Assembly (NCBI GenBank): GCA_910589415.1 | Contig: OU342630.1 | Span: forward strand, 20,493,867 to 20,557,866 | Length of the DNA: 64,000 nucleotides | Direction: 5' to 3' | Source of the DNA: Malachius bipustulatus | Lineage: Eukaryota > Arthropoda > Insecta > Coleoptera > Melyridae | In this document: positions 12,270 to 23,609 of the stretch, piece after piece | How the letters are laid out: each line of letters starts with the position of its first letter | How positions within the stretch are numbered: the stretch's first letter is position 1 | Notes under the pieces: generated by a model | Told to the model about the DNA's origin: nothing | The model's database searches: none | Seen by the model: only the letters and a program-made list of their open reading frames with translations | Program-made: the position numbers and the translations under genes

Positions 12270-13068
12270 TGATGACGTCAGTGGGCGGGGCGAACGGCCA
12301 TGGTTCCATACAAACAAACGTTGTTTACAGGTTTGACGTTTACAGGTTTGCCAGTTCTGATAGAAGTTGTCTCGTCAAACATCAAAGCTCTAATGAGGTC
12401 TCTAATTAGTAGAACTTCAAAAGTGCTGCAAATGTGATGGCATTTTATACCCTTAGGACAACAACTATACTTTTCTCAATGAGATAATCATCCTTCAATT
12501 CAATCTGTAAATTAAAAAAGCAATTAACCCATTGCCACTACCTGTTGAATTTGCTAGCAGTATATTGTTACCTCAACGCTGTTAGGTTTTGTTTTTCATG
12601 CTGGCGGGTACTGTTCCACGAATTATTTTAAGTTCCGCCTCGAAATCCATTCTCTCAACATGGCCAGATTCCACAGCATTTTCACCTTTGGAAAATGCTT
12701 TGGTTTCTTCGTAAAACAAACTGAGAATAAACTTGGAATTTTACGGGAACATCCAAATCAAACCACCCTATCAATAAATAAATACCGACAGACGTACTAT
12801 AAACTATAAGTAAATAAGTAACTGAACTGAACTGCCTGATTTTAACTAAACTATAATATTCAGTATTCATTCACTAATGGCATCATTGGCATCACTAATG
12901 ACTTCAGTAATGGCTTCACTAATCACTTCGATGTCAATGACGATTGGCGACTGGCGGAGGCGAGGTCAAACTTTAGGAAAAAACACGACAACTGACAACA
13001 ATGACCACGTGAAGGGTTTGTTTGTATGGAACCAGAACCACTTAGCCCCGCCCTGTGACGCCGTCATA
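12270..13068. repeat. Inverted-repeat element with CRE-like and GC-box termini
   Basis: The left end (TGATGACGTCA, then GGGCGGGG, then GGTTCCATACAAACAAAC) recurs inverted at the right end (about 13,010-13,068). A related segment lies at 32,090-32,230 and shares the CACGACAACTGACAACAATG and CCACGTGAA words. No protein is encoded. The TGACGTCA and GGGCGGGG words look like promoter elements but may simply be transposon termini. Confidence 0.55.
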
Positions 13069-14105
13069 GACCTAGAATATAATGGACTGATAGTTGCCAA
13101 TGCTTTAGTGCTTTCCTGTACTAAGTTTGTTGCCAGTGTAAGGTAGGCAACCAACATTTCTTGTAAGGGCAAAAACTACTAAATTATGAAGAAATAATAC
13201 GAAATTCAAATTTTTTGTTTTTATTACACATATTTTATAGGAAGAACATGGTTATTTTTAAAGATTAAGAAAATAAATGCATAAAAATTATAATAACACG
13301 ACTTTATTATTTGTTTTTATATGGTAATTCTAATAGAATAATAGAATAACTATTTATTACAATTACAGACATAAAATGTTTCACTTACCTATGAAAAGAT
13401 ATATCTGTTAATTTTGATACACGATTTACACAATTATTATAAGCTGCACTACAAGACTGGACCATCATTAATATTAAATTTTAAATCGACAGAGAAGATA
13501 TTTAAAGTAAATATAAATAAATGTGCTTTTAACCAGTATGGATTATTTTCAGATCTATTTGTTATACACCTACAATTTCCATACAAGGCCAATAATAAAT
13601 ATTTATTTATTTATACTAATGTCAGATAATAATATTAACATTAATAATTGTTCTATCGCTCAAAAAACACCAAGAATGCGGAATTTTTTATTATTCTTTG
13701 TTTGACTTTGTTTTGTTGAATAATTGAATTCGTCGCTTTGCCCTTCCTTGTATGTATGGTTGCCTAACTTTGGTTGGCAACAAATTTTATCTCAAGGGTT
13801 CGTCGTTCGTCCATTATATTCTACTCTCTGTACACTGAGAGTTGTCCGTTGTCATGCCACACTGATTCTGACTAAACAATTTCATTTAATTCGATTTGAA
13901 TCGTACACTTATTTCTAAGTCGAACCAGATGTGGTATCGCAGTTCGTGTCAGTGGCGTGTGTTGAGGAATAATGAATAATATCCTATAAATATATTATTT
14001 CGACAAGTTATTGATGAAGTAGAGCCTTGCAACTTTTTGATAACAAATATTATATAATGCAAGTAAATAAGAATCATAATAATTATTGTTATCATCATGA
14101 TAGAA
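13069..14105. other. Unassigned AT-rich sequence before the gypsy element
   Basis: No convincing gene is present. The short open frames lack any recognisable domain and have the composition of their surroundings. Confidence 0.4.
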
Positions 14106-14109
14106 ATAT

Positions 14110-15739
14110 TGTAACGTCGTTAAAGGTTTTATTCTTTAATTGGCTCCATTTAAAATTATTTAAACGGGACCACATTATCTAAATCTTTGCTATTAAGGTA
14201 TTCATCAATGAGAAGGAATATAAGGTTCCGAAAATATGAATTTCGATCCAACATCGCCACCTGTTGCCGAGTGGTAAAACTAACTAAACTAGGCAAGTTC
14301 AAGATCCCTACCTTTAGCACAATCTGTAACTTCCTTCTCTTACAATCTTCCTTTTCGATAAATTAGAAACACAGATGTCGCTGTGATGTAGTTTTGCAAA
14401 TTTAAATACAGCAACCCTTTCTTCGAGCTGCGCGGAAAAGGTGCTCCGCACTTTCTGGACAAGTTTGTTGGTCTTCCATTCTTGGTGCTTGAAGCGACAA
14501 GTCGCACCCCTACCTTTTCTCTTTATCTAAGGACCGATTAATAAATCGGGTAAGTAAATTGTTCAAACTGTCTGAAACTTTCTCTAATAGAGTTTATATA
14601 TTGTTATAGTTCTTTCTACCTACCCTATCAATTGGGGTACTATCTTATCTCGTCGGAAAACCTATCTACGGAGTAGAACCCCACCTGTCTTCACGGACGC
14701 CATATTGGTTTCCACCATCTCTACATCTGAATATCCGCTTTTATGGAAGGAATCCCTTACATTATCTGAAGGTTTTGCTACTATCTGCCCATGAATACTG
14801 GATCTCATCATTCGTAGCCCCATATTTTCGAGTTTCATCTAACCTCGAAGGACGACCACGTTACCAGAGTTAGGCACGTGTTCCCACGGGACACGACTCC
14901 ATTCACCAGTCTTTCTGCCACCCCAGAGGGAGACCACGGTCTCCTATCCTGAGATTTCGTCCAGGGCCCCGCTCTCCAGTCTCGGCACGACATTCCAAGG
15001 AAGGCAAAATGTCGTATCAGTAAGCAAAGTGTGACATAACCTTTTATTGCTCAGAGTGATATCAGAGAAATCTGTTAGGATTTTTGTGTCGTTCTATTGC
15101 CTTATCTCGTCGTGAGATTGATGTTTTATTAATTAAAACTTATATTAATAATAACTATGAAATACCTGATATACAATTATTACCATTATTATTCAAGTAA
15201 TGCTTGAAATGAATTTGTCACTTTTTATGTGAAGGAAAAAATAGATCTATTTTCTCTACCAGTTAAACTGTTAAATGAGATATTTTGCAATTAACTTCAT
15301 GATCAATTAATTAGTAATTTCATAACCATAGAATTTCAATAAGTTATTTTGTAAACAGAATTCATAAATATACTTTTCATTAAAAGATCAACTTTATTAT
15401 TCAGTAGGTAGATACTACAGTAGTTAGAAATAGTTAACATCTCATAACCTGAGTGAATTTTGATGCCTTTATAGTTCAGGTTACTTTAGATCAATTATTC
15501 AAAAACCATAAGGCACTGGCATCCCACTATCTTTTATCTTAGAGGAAATTAAACCGTACCGCTTTATGCTGCTGATGTTACCACAGTCGCACGAAATCTG
15601 GGTGAGATTTTGGTGCATCAATTAATACTTCGGCCCAACGAAGGTAAGTCGGCAATTATTTCAACAACGATCGAATTTTAATTGGCCAAGAATCATTTTA
15701 ATTGGCCCAGAGCCTAATTAAATTAGCCCGACCGCAGCA
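14110..15739 (+). repeat. 5' LTR of the gypsy element
   Basis: 1,630 bp, TG...CA. It matches the 3' LTR base for base by eye except for six mismatches within 15,713-15,723. TATA-like sequence occurs near 14,595 (TTTATATATTG). It should carry the promoter for the genomic RNA. Confidence 0.95.
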
Positions 15740-16456
15740 ATTGGCACTCCCCGGTGTGGAACGTTTACTTCTTTGAATTAGAAATCCAATTTATCTTTAT
15801 CTTATTTGGCTTTTATGTATCTAGGATTTTCATAAAATAAATCTCATAACTATTTGAACTTTACGATTTGTCTGCGATATCACTTGATATTTATATAAAT
15901 TTCTCTTGTTGCTTACTGCATGTATTATTTATTGAAAGCTTTTGCATGATTTAGTTTTAAGCATTATTGTTCCCTAATATATGTGTACCTACCTAATTAT
16001 CTTTGTGCAAAGTGCCGTGCCGCGAAAATACCTACTTTTTCTTACCGCTACACTGCCGCTAAAGGGTAACCCGTCAGGGAGCTTTACGGAGTGGTTGATT
16101 ATACCGTCGCGATGTCTCGAGCAATGTTTTAGAGAAGCTTAATTCCGTACAGAGAGGATACTCGGATACGAGAGCTCTGTAGTTAAGCTGTCTTTGAAAA
16201 CTGTATCCAAAAATCTTTCCCCGAAAATTGTCTTACCACTTCTCATAAATTAGGTTAGGTTTCCATTAATCTTTGACTCTCCAGTCAGCTGTTGGTATTA
16301 GTACCGACAAGCGCTAAAGCTACGAGCAGTGTTGCGACGTATCCCTAGCATTCTTTACGTCAAACGTAGAAAACGAATTCTTTACGTGTAAAGATACATC
16401 ATAGCGTCACATAGCTTTTTCGATCCCTACCTTACCGACTTTAGTAGATTTCAATC
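15740..16456 (+). other. Leader and candidate primer-binding site of the gypsy element
   Basis: Two bases after the LTR comes TGGCACTCCCCGGTGTGG, which is placed like a tRNA primer-binding site (15,742 onward). I could not assign the tRNA. The remaining roughly 700 bases are untranslated leader, including a CTTTACGT/ACGTGTAAAG cluster near 16,355-16,395. Confidence 0.55.
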
Positions 16457-17887
16457 ATGAATCCCGTTCTAGCTTTATTAAGTGAAGAACTCGCTTACGA
16501 AATAGCGATTAGAAAACAAGTCCCATTTAATACACAGGAGAAAAGACGAATTCAATTTCGTGCCCTGTTAAATAGGGAAGAAAATTCTCTTTCTATTTCC
16601 GAATCTGTCTACCCCTTTGACAAAGATTCTGCAGAGGTGAAAAAGACTCTTGCGGATTTGAAAATCAAAATACAGGACGCTCCCTTGTCTCTTAATGACC
16701 CTATCTGTCAAAGAATTCAATGTCGTCTGAATCATGTGATCTCTAGAATCAATAGATTCAAACTTGATCAAGATCCTGAAGCAAAAGCTTTAGCTGATGA
16801 TCTATTCTCTGAGGCTCTAGAATTAGAAGGTCAATGGCTTCTGAAAAACGACCAGTCCCTAGACCAAACTGATAACTCATCCAATTCCCAGAGTGCATCA
16901 AGCTCTACTGTCTCCACTCATTCTAGACCTAGTGTTCCAGTTTATAAATGGAATATTAAATTTTCTGGTTCTTCTAAGGATAATTTGATCCAATTTCTAG
17001 AAAAGGTCAAAGTACTTCAAAGGTCGAGAAATGTCTCAGACCGCGATCTTTTTGATTCGGCAATGGATCTTTTTGAAGACAAGGCCCTGATTTGGTTTCG
17101 CAGTGTTGCAAGCTCAATTATTTCTTGGGAAGATCTCAAGAATAAATTGAAAATTACTTTTCTCCCCCTCTCTTACGATGATGACCTATTAGAGGAAATC
17201 AAACAAAGAACTCATGGTGAATTTGAGTTAGTTGCTATCTATGTTGCCTCGATGCAAGGCTTATTTAAGAGATTATCTACTCCTCCATCAGAAGTGGAAC
17301 AATTTAAAATAATCAAGAAAAATCTTCATCCCTATTTCCAAAATCATCTTGCCCTTGTTGAGGTAAACAACATTCAGGACATAATTTCCATCGGAAAGAA
17401 GTTAGAAGATAATAGGACTATTATCCAACAATATCGTCCCCCTCCCTCTAAGAAGGTTCAAAGTCTCTTAAATTCAGACCTAGCATGTTCTGGAGAACCA
17501 GCTTCTTTCTCTTCTCGTAAAGCCAGAGGCACACCAACTAAAGGTGCACCTACACCTAGTAACACCAAGATCCCTGTTACTAACCTTTCTGCAGTCACCT
17601 GTTGGAATTGTTCCAACAAAGGTCATACCTATGTAAGGTGTAATCTCCCTAGAAAAGTTTTTTGTTATGGCTGTGGTCATAAAAATGTCTACAAGTCTAA
17701 ATGCCCCTCATGTTCGGCAGATTTCCTGAACTCTCTCAAAGTCACTTCTCGTTCAAAAAACGACGAAGTTGCACAACAGGGTGCAGTGCGACAACAAGAG
17801 ACAAGCCGCCCAAAGCGAGCCCTTGTAGAAAAGAGCTTGAAGTCAAAGGACGATCAGTCTCCTCCTTTTCCAAAAGACCAGCACTAA
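16457..17887 (+). CDS. gag: Gag polyprotein of the gypsy element
   Basis: The product is 476 residues from the first ATG after the leader. Residues about 160-335 have the helical retrotransposon-gag fold pattern (KWNIKFSG...LIQFLEKV...ALIWFR...W..L...F), expected to build the particle shell. A CCHC zinc knuckle lies near 382-395 (CWNCSNKGHTYVRC). A second Cys box near 402 (CYGCGHKNVYKSKC) has valine where the histidine belongs, so it is degenerate. The C-terminus is lysine- and serine-rich. The last 187 bases overlap pol in the -1 frame, and a slippery site within the overlap controls how much Gag-Pol is made. Confidence 0.93.
   Translation: MNPVLALLSEELAYEIAIRKQVPFNTQEKRRIQFRALLNREENSLSISESVYPFDKDSAEVKKTLADLKIKIQDAPLSLNDPICQRIQCRLNHVISRINRFKLDQDPEAKALADDLFSEALELEGQWLLKNDQSLDQTDNSSNSQSASSSTVSTHSRPSVPVYKWNIKFSGSSKDNLIQFLEKVKVLQRSRNVSDRDLFDSAMDLFEDKALIWFRSVASSIISWEDLKNKLKITFLPLSYDDDLLEEIKQRTHGEFELVAIYVASMQGLFKRLSTPPSEVEQFKIIKKNLHPYFQNHLALVEVNNIQDIISIGKKLEDNRTIIQQYRPPPSKKVQSLLNSDLACSGEPASFSSRKARGTPTKGAPTPSNTKIPVTNLSAVTCWNCSNKGHTYVRCNLPRKVFCYGCGHKNVYKSKCPSCSADFLNSLKVTSRSKNDEVAQQGAVRQQETSRPKRALVEKSLKSKDDQSPPFPKDQH
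17755..17792 (+). promoter_or_regulatory. -1 ribosomal frameshift signal for Gag-Pol
   Basis: The heptamer AAAAAAC (17,755-17,761) lies in the gag frame as A AAA AAC, the X_XXY_YYZ phase needed for simultaneous slippage. After a 6-base spacer, GTTGCAC (17,768-17,774) pairs with GTGCGAC (17,786-17,792), giving a 7-bp stem (one G-U) and an 11-base loop. A loop AGGG (17,778-17,781) could pair with CCCT at 17,820-17,823 to make a pseudoknot; this last point is speculative. Pol lies in exactly the frame reached by a -1 shift. Confidence 0.85.
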
Positions 17888-20800
17888 TATCTTCCAGTTA
17901 TCTTGTTGATTTCACTATCCAAAAGGAACAGTGGAAATCATGGTTGCAAAAAGTTGCAAACTTTTTCGAATCTTTTCGAATACCTCCTAAAAAGGACATA
18001 CCTAAACCAAGTGCTGACTCTTTAATACCTGTTATAGCTCCAATCTTATTATCTAACCCTGTTGACAATAGACCATTTATAGCTGTCAAAATGTGTGACG
18101 TACCTTATACAGCCCTCTTTGACACCGGCGCCAATATCTCTGTTTGTGATTTGGAAACCATGCAGGAAGTTCTGGGTGAACTACCCATCCCTTCCAAAAA
18201 TTCGGATTTGTTGTGTTCCCTGAAAAATGCTGACGGTTCCCCTCTATCTGTTATCGACATAATTGAACTTGATCTGACCATAGATGACGTCACAAAGAAA
18301 GTCCAATTCCATGTGGTATCTTCCATTTCACCACAAATTATCTTAGGAATAGACGTAGCTCGTATTTTCAACATGATGATTAATTTCGTAAATGAATCTT
18401 TCGAAGTTCATCCCGGTGATCCTTCGTCTTCATTATCTCCTATCTTACCTAATGAACTTAAGGTTTGCGCTATCAACAAGATTCAGGATATCTCTTGTTT
18501 ACCTCCTACCGACTTATCTAGACTTGAATCGACGATAGACAAATTCAAAAGTTTGGCCCGTGTTGATATACTCCCTGAAACCAATGTGCTATGCCATTCC
18601 ATAGAAACAAAAGACGCTAAGCCTTTTAGACAGAGACAATATCCATTATCTCCAACCCTTCAACAATATCTAAATGAAGAGGTAGATAAATTACTTAAGT
18701 TGGAAATTGTCGAAAAAAGTAATTCTCCTTGGGTGTCCCCTGTTCTTTTGGTCCGCAAGAAAGACAAAACATACCGTATGTGTTTTGATGGTCGAAAGCT
18801 AAACGAGATCACCACACATGACTCATATCCCCTGCCTAGAATCGATACTATCTTGAGCAAGCTCAAAGACGCTAATTATCTTACCTCCATCGATTTAAAG
18901 CAGGCTTTCTTTCAAGTTCCTTTGGACGAAGAATCCCGCCCAAAGACCGCTTTTGTAGTTCCCGGGAGAGGTTTATTCCAATTCCGACGAATGCCTTTCG
19001 GACTGAGAAACAGTGCTCAAACCCAGCAACGACTTATGGACACAATTTTAGGTCCAGCTTTAGAGCCATTTGTTTTTGTTTATCTTGACGATATAATTAT
19101 CGCCACGAATAGTTTCGAGAAACATCTAGAAATTTTAAGGGAAGTATACGAGCGTTTAAAAGACGCTAATCTTACTGTCAACTTCGACAAATGTCACTTC
19201 TGTCGAGATTCTCTCTCCTTTTTGGGTTTTATTATCGATAGAAACGGATTGCGAGTTAGTGAAGAGAAAGTTAAATCGATTATTGAGTCCCCTGTTCCTC
19301 ATAACACCACTGGAGTAAGACACGTCCTAGGTATCTTACAATATTATAGGCGTTTCATAAAGGATTTTTCTACAATCAGTGCTCCTATCTCAGCTCTGCT
19401 GCATAACCGAAAAAAGGGACAGTCAATAACTTGGAACTCAGAAGCTGATCAAGCTTTTAAACTTCTCAAGGAACGACTGACTACAGCTCCCGTTCTAGCT
19501 AGCCCAGATTTCTCGAAGCCCTTTTGCATACAGACGGATGCAAGTGATTTCGGGTTAGGTGCAGTGCTCTTTCAACTTGAGGGAGATTTCGAACATCCCA
19601 TTGCTTTTGCTAGTCGAATGCTTTCGAAAGCCGAGAAGAAATACACCGTTACCGAAAGAGAATGTTTAGGTGTCCTCTTTGGTATAGAATATTTTCGCCC
19701 TTATGTCGAAGGTGCAAATTTTACAGTTTACACCGATCATGCCTCTCTTCTCTGGCTTCGCACGTTAAAAGATCCTATGGGTCGTGTAGCTAGATGGTGT
19801 TTACGCCTCAGCCAGTTTGATTTCGACATTAAACATCGAAAAGGCACTTGCAATGTCCCTGCAGACTATCTTTCCCGTTCTATTTCTTCTATCTCTCTCC
19901 AAAACTTTGTACCTGATGATTGGTATAAAGACATGGTCTCCAAAGTTACCGAGTTTCCTGAGAAATACCCTGACTTTACCATCAAAGACAATATTCTTTA
20001 TAAACATGTTAAGCCTCGAGTAGAAGTCGTGTCTAACCTATCTGATTGGAAAATTGTTGTCCCTACTCCTAATCGGGAGGAAATAATTGCTCAGTTTCAT
20101 GACCCTCCAACTTCTGCACATTTTGGAGTAAGTAAAACTTTGGCAAGAATATCTGAAGTTTATTATTGGCCCAAAATGATTATCTCAGTCAAAAAGTACG
20201 TGAGAAACTGCCAGGTTTGTGGTGCACACAAAGCCCCAAACACTGCTCGCGTAGGACTCATGGGTAATTATAAGAAAATCAATTTTCCCTTCCAATTTCT
20301 CTCTATCGACTTCATGGGACCTTTCCCTCGATCTAAGGCTAGAAACACCCAACTTTTAGTCGTCACCGATTGGTTTTCGAAGTTCGTTTTGGTTAAACCA
20401 ATGCCTAATGCTACAGCAGCTGCCGTTACAAAATTTCTTGAGAACCAAGTGTTCTTAATTTTCGGTGTGCCCCAAATTCTGCTTTGCGACAACGCTCAAA
20501 TTTTTAAAAGCAGTCTATTTACTAATTTGCTGAAAAACTACGAAGTTAACTTGTGGTATAGCGCCAGGCATTTATCTCAGGTGAATCCGACCGAGAGAAC
20601 GAATCGTACCATCCTTACAGCCATCTCATCTTACATCCGTGACAATCATAAAGATTGGGATAAAAATGTTTATAAAATTGCACAAGCAATTAACTTATCG
20701 GTGAGCGAAGTTACTAAACACGCTCCAGCTTTCCTACTTTTCGCTAGAAATGTCCCTATAGACGGAACCTTTTACGGTCCAGTCTCAGATAATTATCTAG

Positions 20801-21168
20801 AATTACCTGATGATCTGTCTTATGTTCATCGAGAACAAGACATATCTAAATTACCTCCTATCTTCAGTGATATACGCGATAGACTTAAGAAAGCTTACGA
20901 AGTAAGTAAGAAACATTACGACTTACGCAAGCGCCCCGATGTTTTCACCGAGGGTGACCTCGTCTGGAAACATACCTACCCACTTTCGAATGCCGCAAAG
21001 AATTTTGCTGCTAAATTGGCCCCAAAATTCGTACTATGCCGGATATCTAAAGTAGTGTCTAAATTAGTGTACGAATTACAAGACCAAGAAGGCAATCCCC
21101 TAGGTCGCTGGCATTCTAAAGATTTGAAGGCTTATCGAGGCGAAGACCCGCCGAAAAGTGACGAATAG
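17755..21168 (+). CDS. pol: Pol polyprotein of the gypsy element
   Basis: The open frame runs from 17,701, but the product is expected from about 17,761 after frameshifting out of gag. Numbering from 17,701: protease DTGA near 141; reverse transcriptase with the YLDD catalytic motif near 461; RNase H with TDAS near 613 and a further TDH near 679; integrase with an HHCC zinc-binding region (His 800 and 807, Cys about 837 and 840) and core acidic residues Asp 870, Asp 930 and Glu 965 (34 residues between the last two). All expected catalytic residues are present. No chromodomain is evident. The protein would process Gag-Pol, copy the RNA and insert the cDNA. It ends 2.4 kb before the 3' LTR. 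Confidence 0.95.
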   Translation, partial: KKRRSCTTGCSATTRDKPPKASPCRKELEVKGRSVSSFSKRPALISSSYLVDFTIQKEQWKSWLQKVANFFESFRIPPKKDIPKPSADSLIPVIAPILLSNPVDNRPFIAVKMCDVPYTALFDTGANISVCDLETMQEVLGELPIPSKNSDLLCSLKNADGSPLSVIDIIELDLTIDDVTKKVQFHVVSSISPQIILGIDVARIFNMMINFVNESFEVHPGDPSSSLSPILPNELKVCAINKIQDISCLPPTDLSRLESTIDKFKSLARVDILPETNVLCHSIETKDAKPFRQRQYPLSPTLQQYLNEEVDKLLKLEIVEKSNSPWVSPVLLVRKKDKTYRMCFDGRKLNEITTHDSYPLPRIDTILSKLKDANYLTSIDLKQAFFQVPLDEESRPKTAFVVPGRGLFQFRRMPFGLRNSAQTQQRLMDTILGPALEPFVFVYLDDIIIATNSFEKHLEILREVYERLKDANLTVNFDKCHFCRDSLSFLGFIIDRNGLRVSEEKVKSIIESPVPHNTTGVRHVLGILQYYRRFIKDFSTISAPISALLHNRKKGQSITWNSEADQAFKLLKERLTTAPVLASPDFSKPFCIQTDASDFGLGAVLFQLEGDFEHPIAFASRMLSKAEKKYTVTERECLGVLFGIEYFRPYVEGANFTVYTDHASLLWLRTLKDPMGRVARWCLRLSQFDFDIKHRKGTCNVPADYLSRSISSISLQNFVPDDWYKDMVSKVTEFPEKYPDFTIKDNILYKHVKPRVEVVSNLSDWKIVVPTPNREEIIAQFHDPPTSAHFGVSKTLARISEVYYWPKMIISVKKYVRNCQVCGAHKAPNTARVGLMGNYKKINFPFQFLSIDFMGPFPRSKARNTQLLVVTDWFSKFVLVKPMPNATAAAVTKFLENQVFLIFGVPQILLCDNAQIFKSSLFTNLLKNYEVNLWYSARHLSQVNPTERTNRTILTAISSYIRDNHKDWDKNVYKIAQAINLSVSEVTKHAPAFLLFARNVPIDGTFYGPVSDNYLELPDDLSYVHREQDISKLPPIFSDIRDRLKKAYEVSKKHYDLRKRPDVFTEGDLVWKHTYPLSNAAKNFAAKLAPKFVLCRISKVVSKLVYELQDQEGNPLGRWHSKDLKAYRGEDPPKSDE

Positions 21169-23609
21169 TTCCTTGTAATATCTTCCCTTTAACTTTGTTT
21201 CCCCTACCTATCTTTATCTCTCTTTTTGTAATTGACAAAAATCCGTTTAGAAAATGAGGCCTAGCAATACGAGAATTGAGAAGGCTCCGTTTCTAGTTGT
21301 ATCTTAGAATGAATGAAGAATGTATGCAGAATGAATACCGTATCTTTCAAAGCGTTTCTCAAGGATCTCGAAACTAGTAGTGTGAATGTAGCGCTAAGTG
21401 TGAATGTTGCTAATTTTGGGATCAGTATCTGCTATCCTCAGGCTCTCATTTTATTTTATCGCTCAAATTTTGAGAAGCCATATCTTTCTGGTTATCTGAA
21501 ATCATTACCTTGAAAAGTATCTATTCGCCTATCTTGTCTGACCACGTTTACAGGTCTAATGTTATCTTTTAAATTTTCTTATGTTCAATGAACTAAAGAA
21601 AATGCTATCTTGCCGTTGTATCTACCTTATCTTATCTTTTACCTTTATCTTATCTACCGTCTAGTTTTAGACGGGTGCTTTCCCGACAGTTTCCGCCCTG
21701 CTACGTGCTAAAGTGAAAACTGCTCTGCTAGTCCAATCAGATGACAGCAGATCTCTTTTATCTTTATCTTACCCACCATCTTTTAAAGACGGGTGCTTTC
21801 CCGACAGTTTCCGCCCTGCTATGTGCTAAAGTGAAAACTGCTCTGCTTGTCAAATCAGACGACAGCAGATCTCTTTTATCTTATCTACCATCTTTCCAAG
21901 ATTGGGTGCTTTCCCGACAGTTTCCGCCCTGCTATGTGCTAAAGTGAAAACTGCTCTGCTTGTCAAATCAGACGACAGCAGATCTCTTTTATCTTATCTA
22001 CCATCTTTCCAAGATTGGGTGCTTTAAGATTTTCCGCCGTGCATGGCTAAAGTGAAAAATCCCTCTGTTGTCTCAACGGAAGACAACAGAATATCTCTAC
22101 CTTGTCTTACCTATCTTTCAAGAAAACGAAAATTGAATTAGCAAATTTTCTTCTTGATAAAAATGACAGGCGTAAGCTTTAGTCAAAGCTTCGTGCCTTT
22201 CTTATCTTAAATTTCTTTTCAAAGAAAAGGAATTACCTTATCTTACCTTATCTGTACCTGTTAGTACCATAATAGAATGGTAGCTAATACTTATCTTCTC
22301 TGCGAATATTTTCCAAAATGGAAAATAAAAATCTATGTGAATTCGAGCTACGAATTTACAAAGATGAATTTTGATATTCAGTGTTAACGTAAATGAATTT
22401 GAACACGGATATCGAATGTCCCCTACCTCAGCGATGAAAATGGTTGTTGCATTTTTCTTATCTTACCGAGTGAAATAATTTATTTTACCGTACCTTAATG
22501 TTTATCTAATAATCCAGGCGATTATTGATGTTTTCCCTGTGCAATTATCGAATGTTTATCTGTGCGATTATTAGATGATTTATCGAAGTGATTATTGCAA
22601 TTACGCTATTTGATAAGCTACGCAGTGATTATCTGCAAACTTCCTTTTCTCTTAACCATTTATTATGGAGTCGCATAGACGACGACATAGTCAAATTTGA
22701 CTGGTTCAAAGATGAAAAATCTTACCCATGGATTACCCTTGTGGACTCCAAAAATTTATCTTTCCCTGTACATAGATGTTTTGATGCCCAAGTTTGGACA
22801 ACATCAACCCCCTTGAGGATCGTGTTTCACTTTTCCTTTGTTAGACCTGCTACTTGACCGCGACAGTCTCATTCTAGATTTTTCCGCGCCCCACTGTTTC
22901 AGTGGCGGTGCATGCTCCAAATCAGAATGCAGGGTTGTCATTGGTCAAGGAAACACCATCTAACGGCAAAGGAGGAAACCGTGCCCACCTCAGGAGATCT
23001 AATTTTATTTTAGTATGTACCTTATCTTATAGTATCTATCTTATCTTATATTTTCTAACCATACCTTATCGTATCATCGTATCTAATTATTTAGAAATTA
23101 TTCCTTTGTTTATCGACATTGTTCGGCAAGAACAATTACCGTTTAAGTAAGTTATCTTAATTATCTTGTTACTACCGTTACTAGCATATCTTTTATTTTT
23201 TTTACCTTTGCAATGAAGCATGAATATTTTTATTTTTATACCTTATGAATAATTATTACCTAGTGCCTAATATTTAAGTTGCATGTAATTTTAGTAAACC
23301 TAACGCTATTCCCTTTGAAAGTTGCATGTTACCTTAGTAAGCATATATAAGAGAAATTTTATTCATTCAATGAAACAGATCATTGATGTCGTTGACAATT
23401 TGTTCGTTCAGAATTGTTACCTTATTTCCTCGAAAGGTTCACCAAGATATTTGTGAACGTGATTTCGGAATCATATTCTCTAAACTTATCGTCACCTAGT
23501 TGTCCCGCAAACATACCCTTCTTCGGGTATAGTAACAACTTGAAATACGCCTGTGCTTTTTCCAGTTGGTTTATCTTTAATCCTTTCCTTACCCCGGTAA
23601 AGAGAAGTG
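21169..23609 (+). other. Non-coding 3' internal region of the gypsy element
   Basis: No domain-bearing frame follows pol. The region is rich in TTATCT/CTTATC words and carries the tandem array listed separately. A purine-rich tract ends at the 3' LTR (GGTAAAGAGAAGTG), the expected polypurine primer. Errantiviruses carry env here; I see no remnant of it. Confidence 0.7.
21640..22130 (+). repeat. About four tandem copies of a 112-118-bp unit
   Basis: Each unit carries GGGTGCTTTCCCGACAG, then TTTCCGCCCTGCTA, GTGAAAACTGCTCTGC and GACAGCAGATCTCTTTTAT. Unit starts lie near 21,671, 21,789, 21,901 and 22,014. The last copy is degenerate. The conserved GAAAACTGCTCTGC and CAGACGACAGCAGATC halves are nearly complementary around CTGC/GCAG and may form a hairpin. 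Confidence 0.85.

Noticed and set aside
17701..17760. An independent ATG start for pol
   Set aside because: The upstream part of the frame only mirrors the gag sequence. The phase-correct slippery site is a better explanation.
21640..22130. Tandem 112-118-bp units considered as a CRISPR-like array
   Set aside because: The units are adjacent without unique spacers, lie inside a retrotransposon, and the genome is eukaryotic.
21313..23150. Short frames after pol as a possible envelope gene
   Set aside because: They are under 90 codons, interrupted, without signal peptide, membrane anchor or any envelope-type motif.
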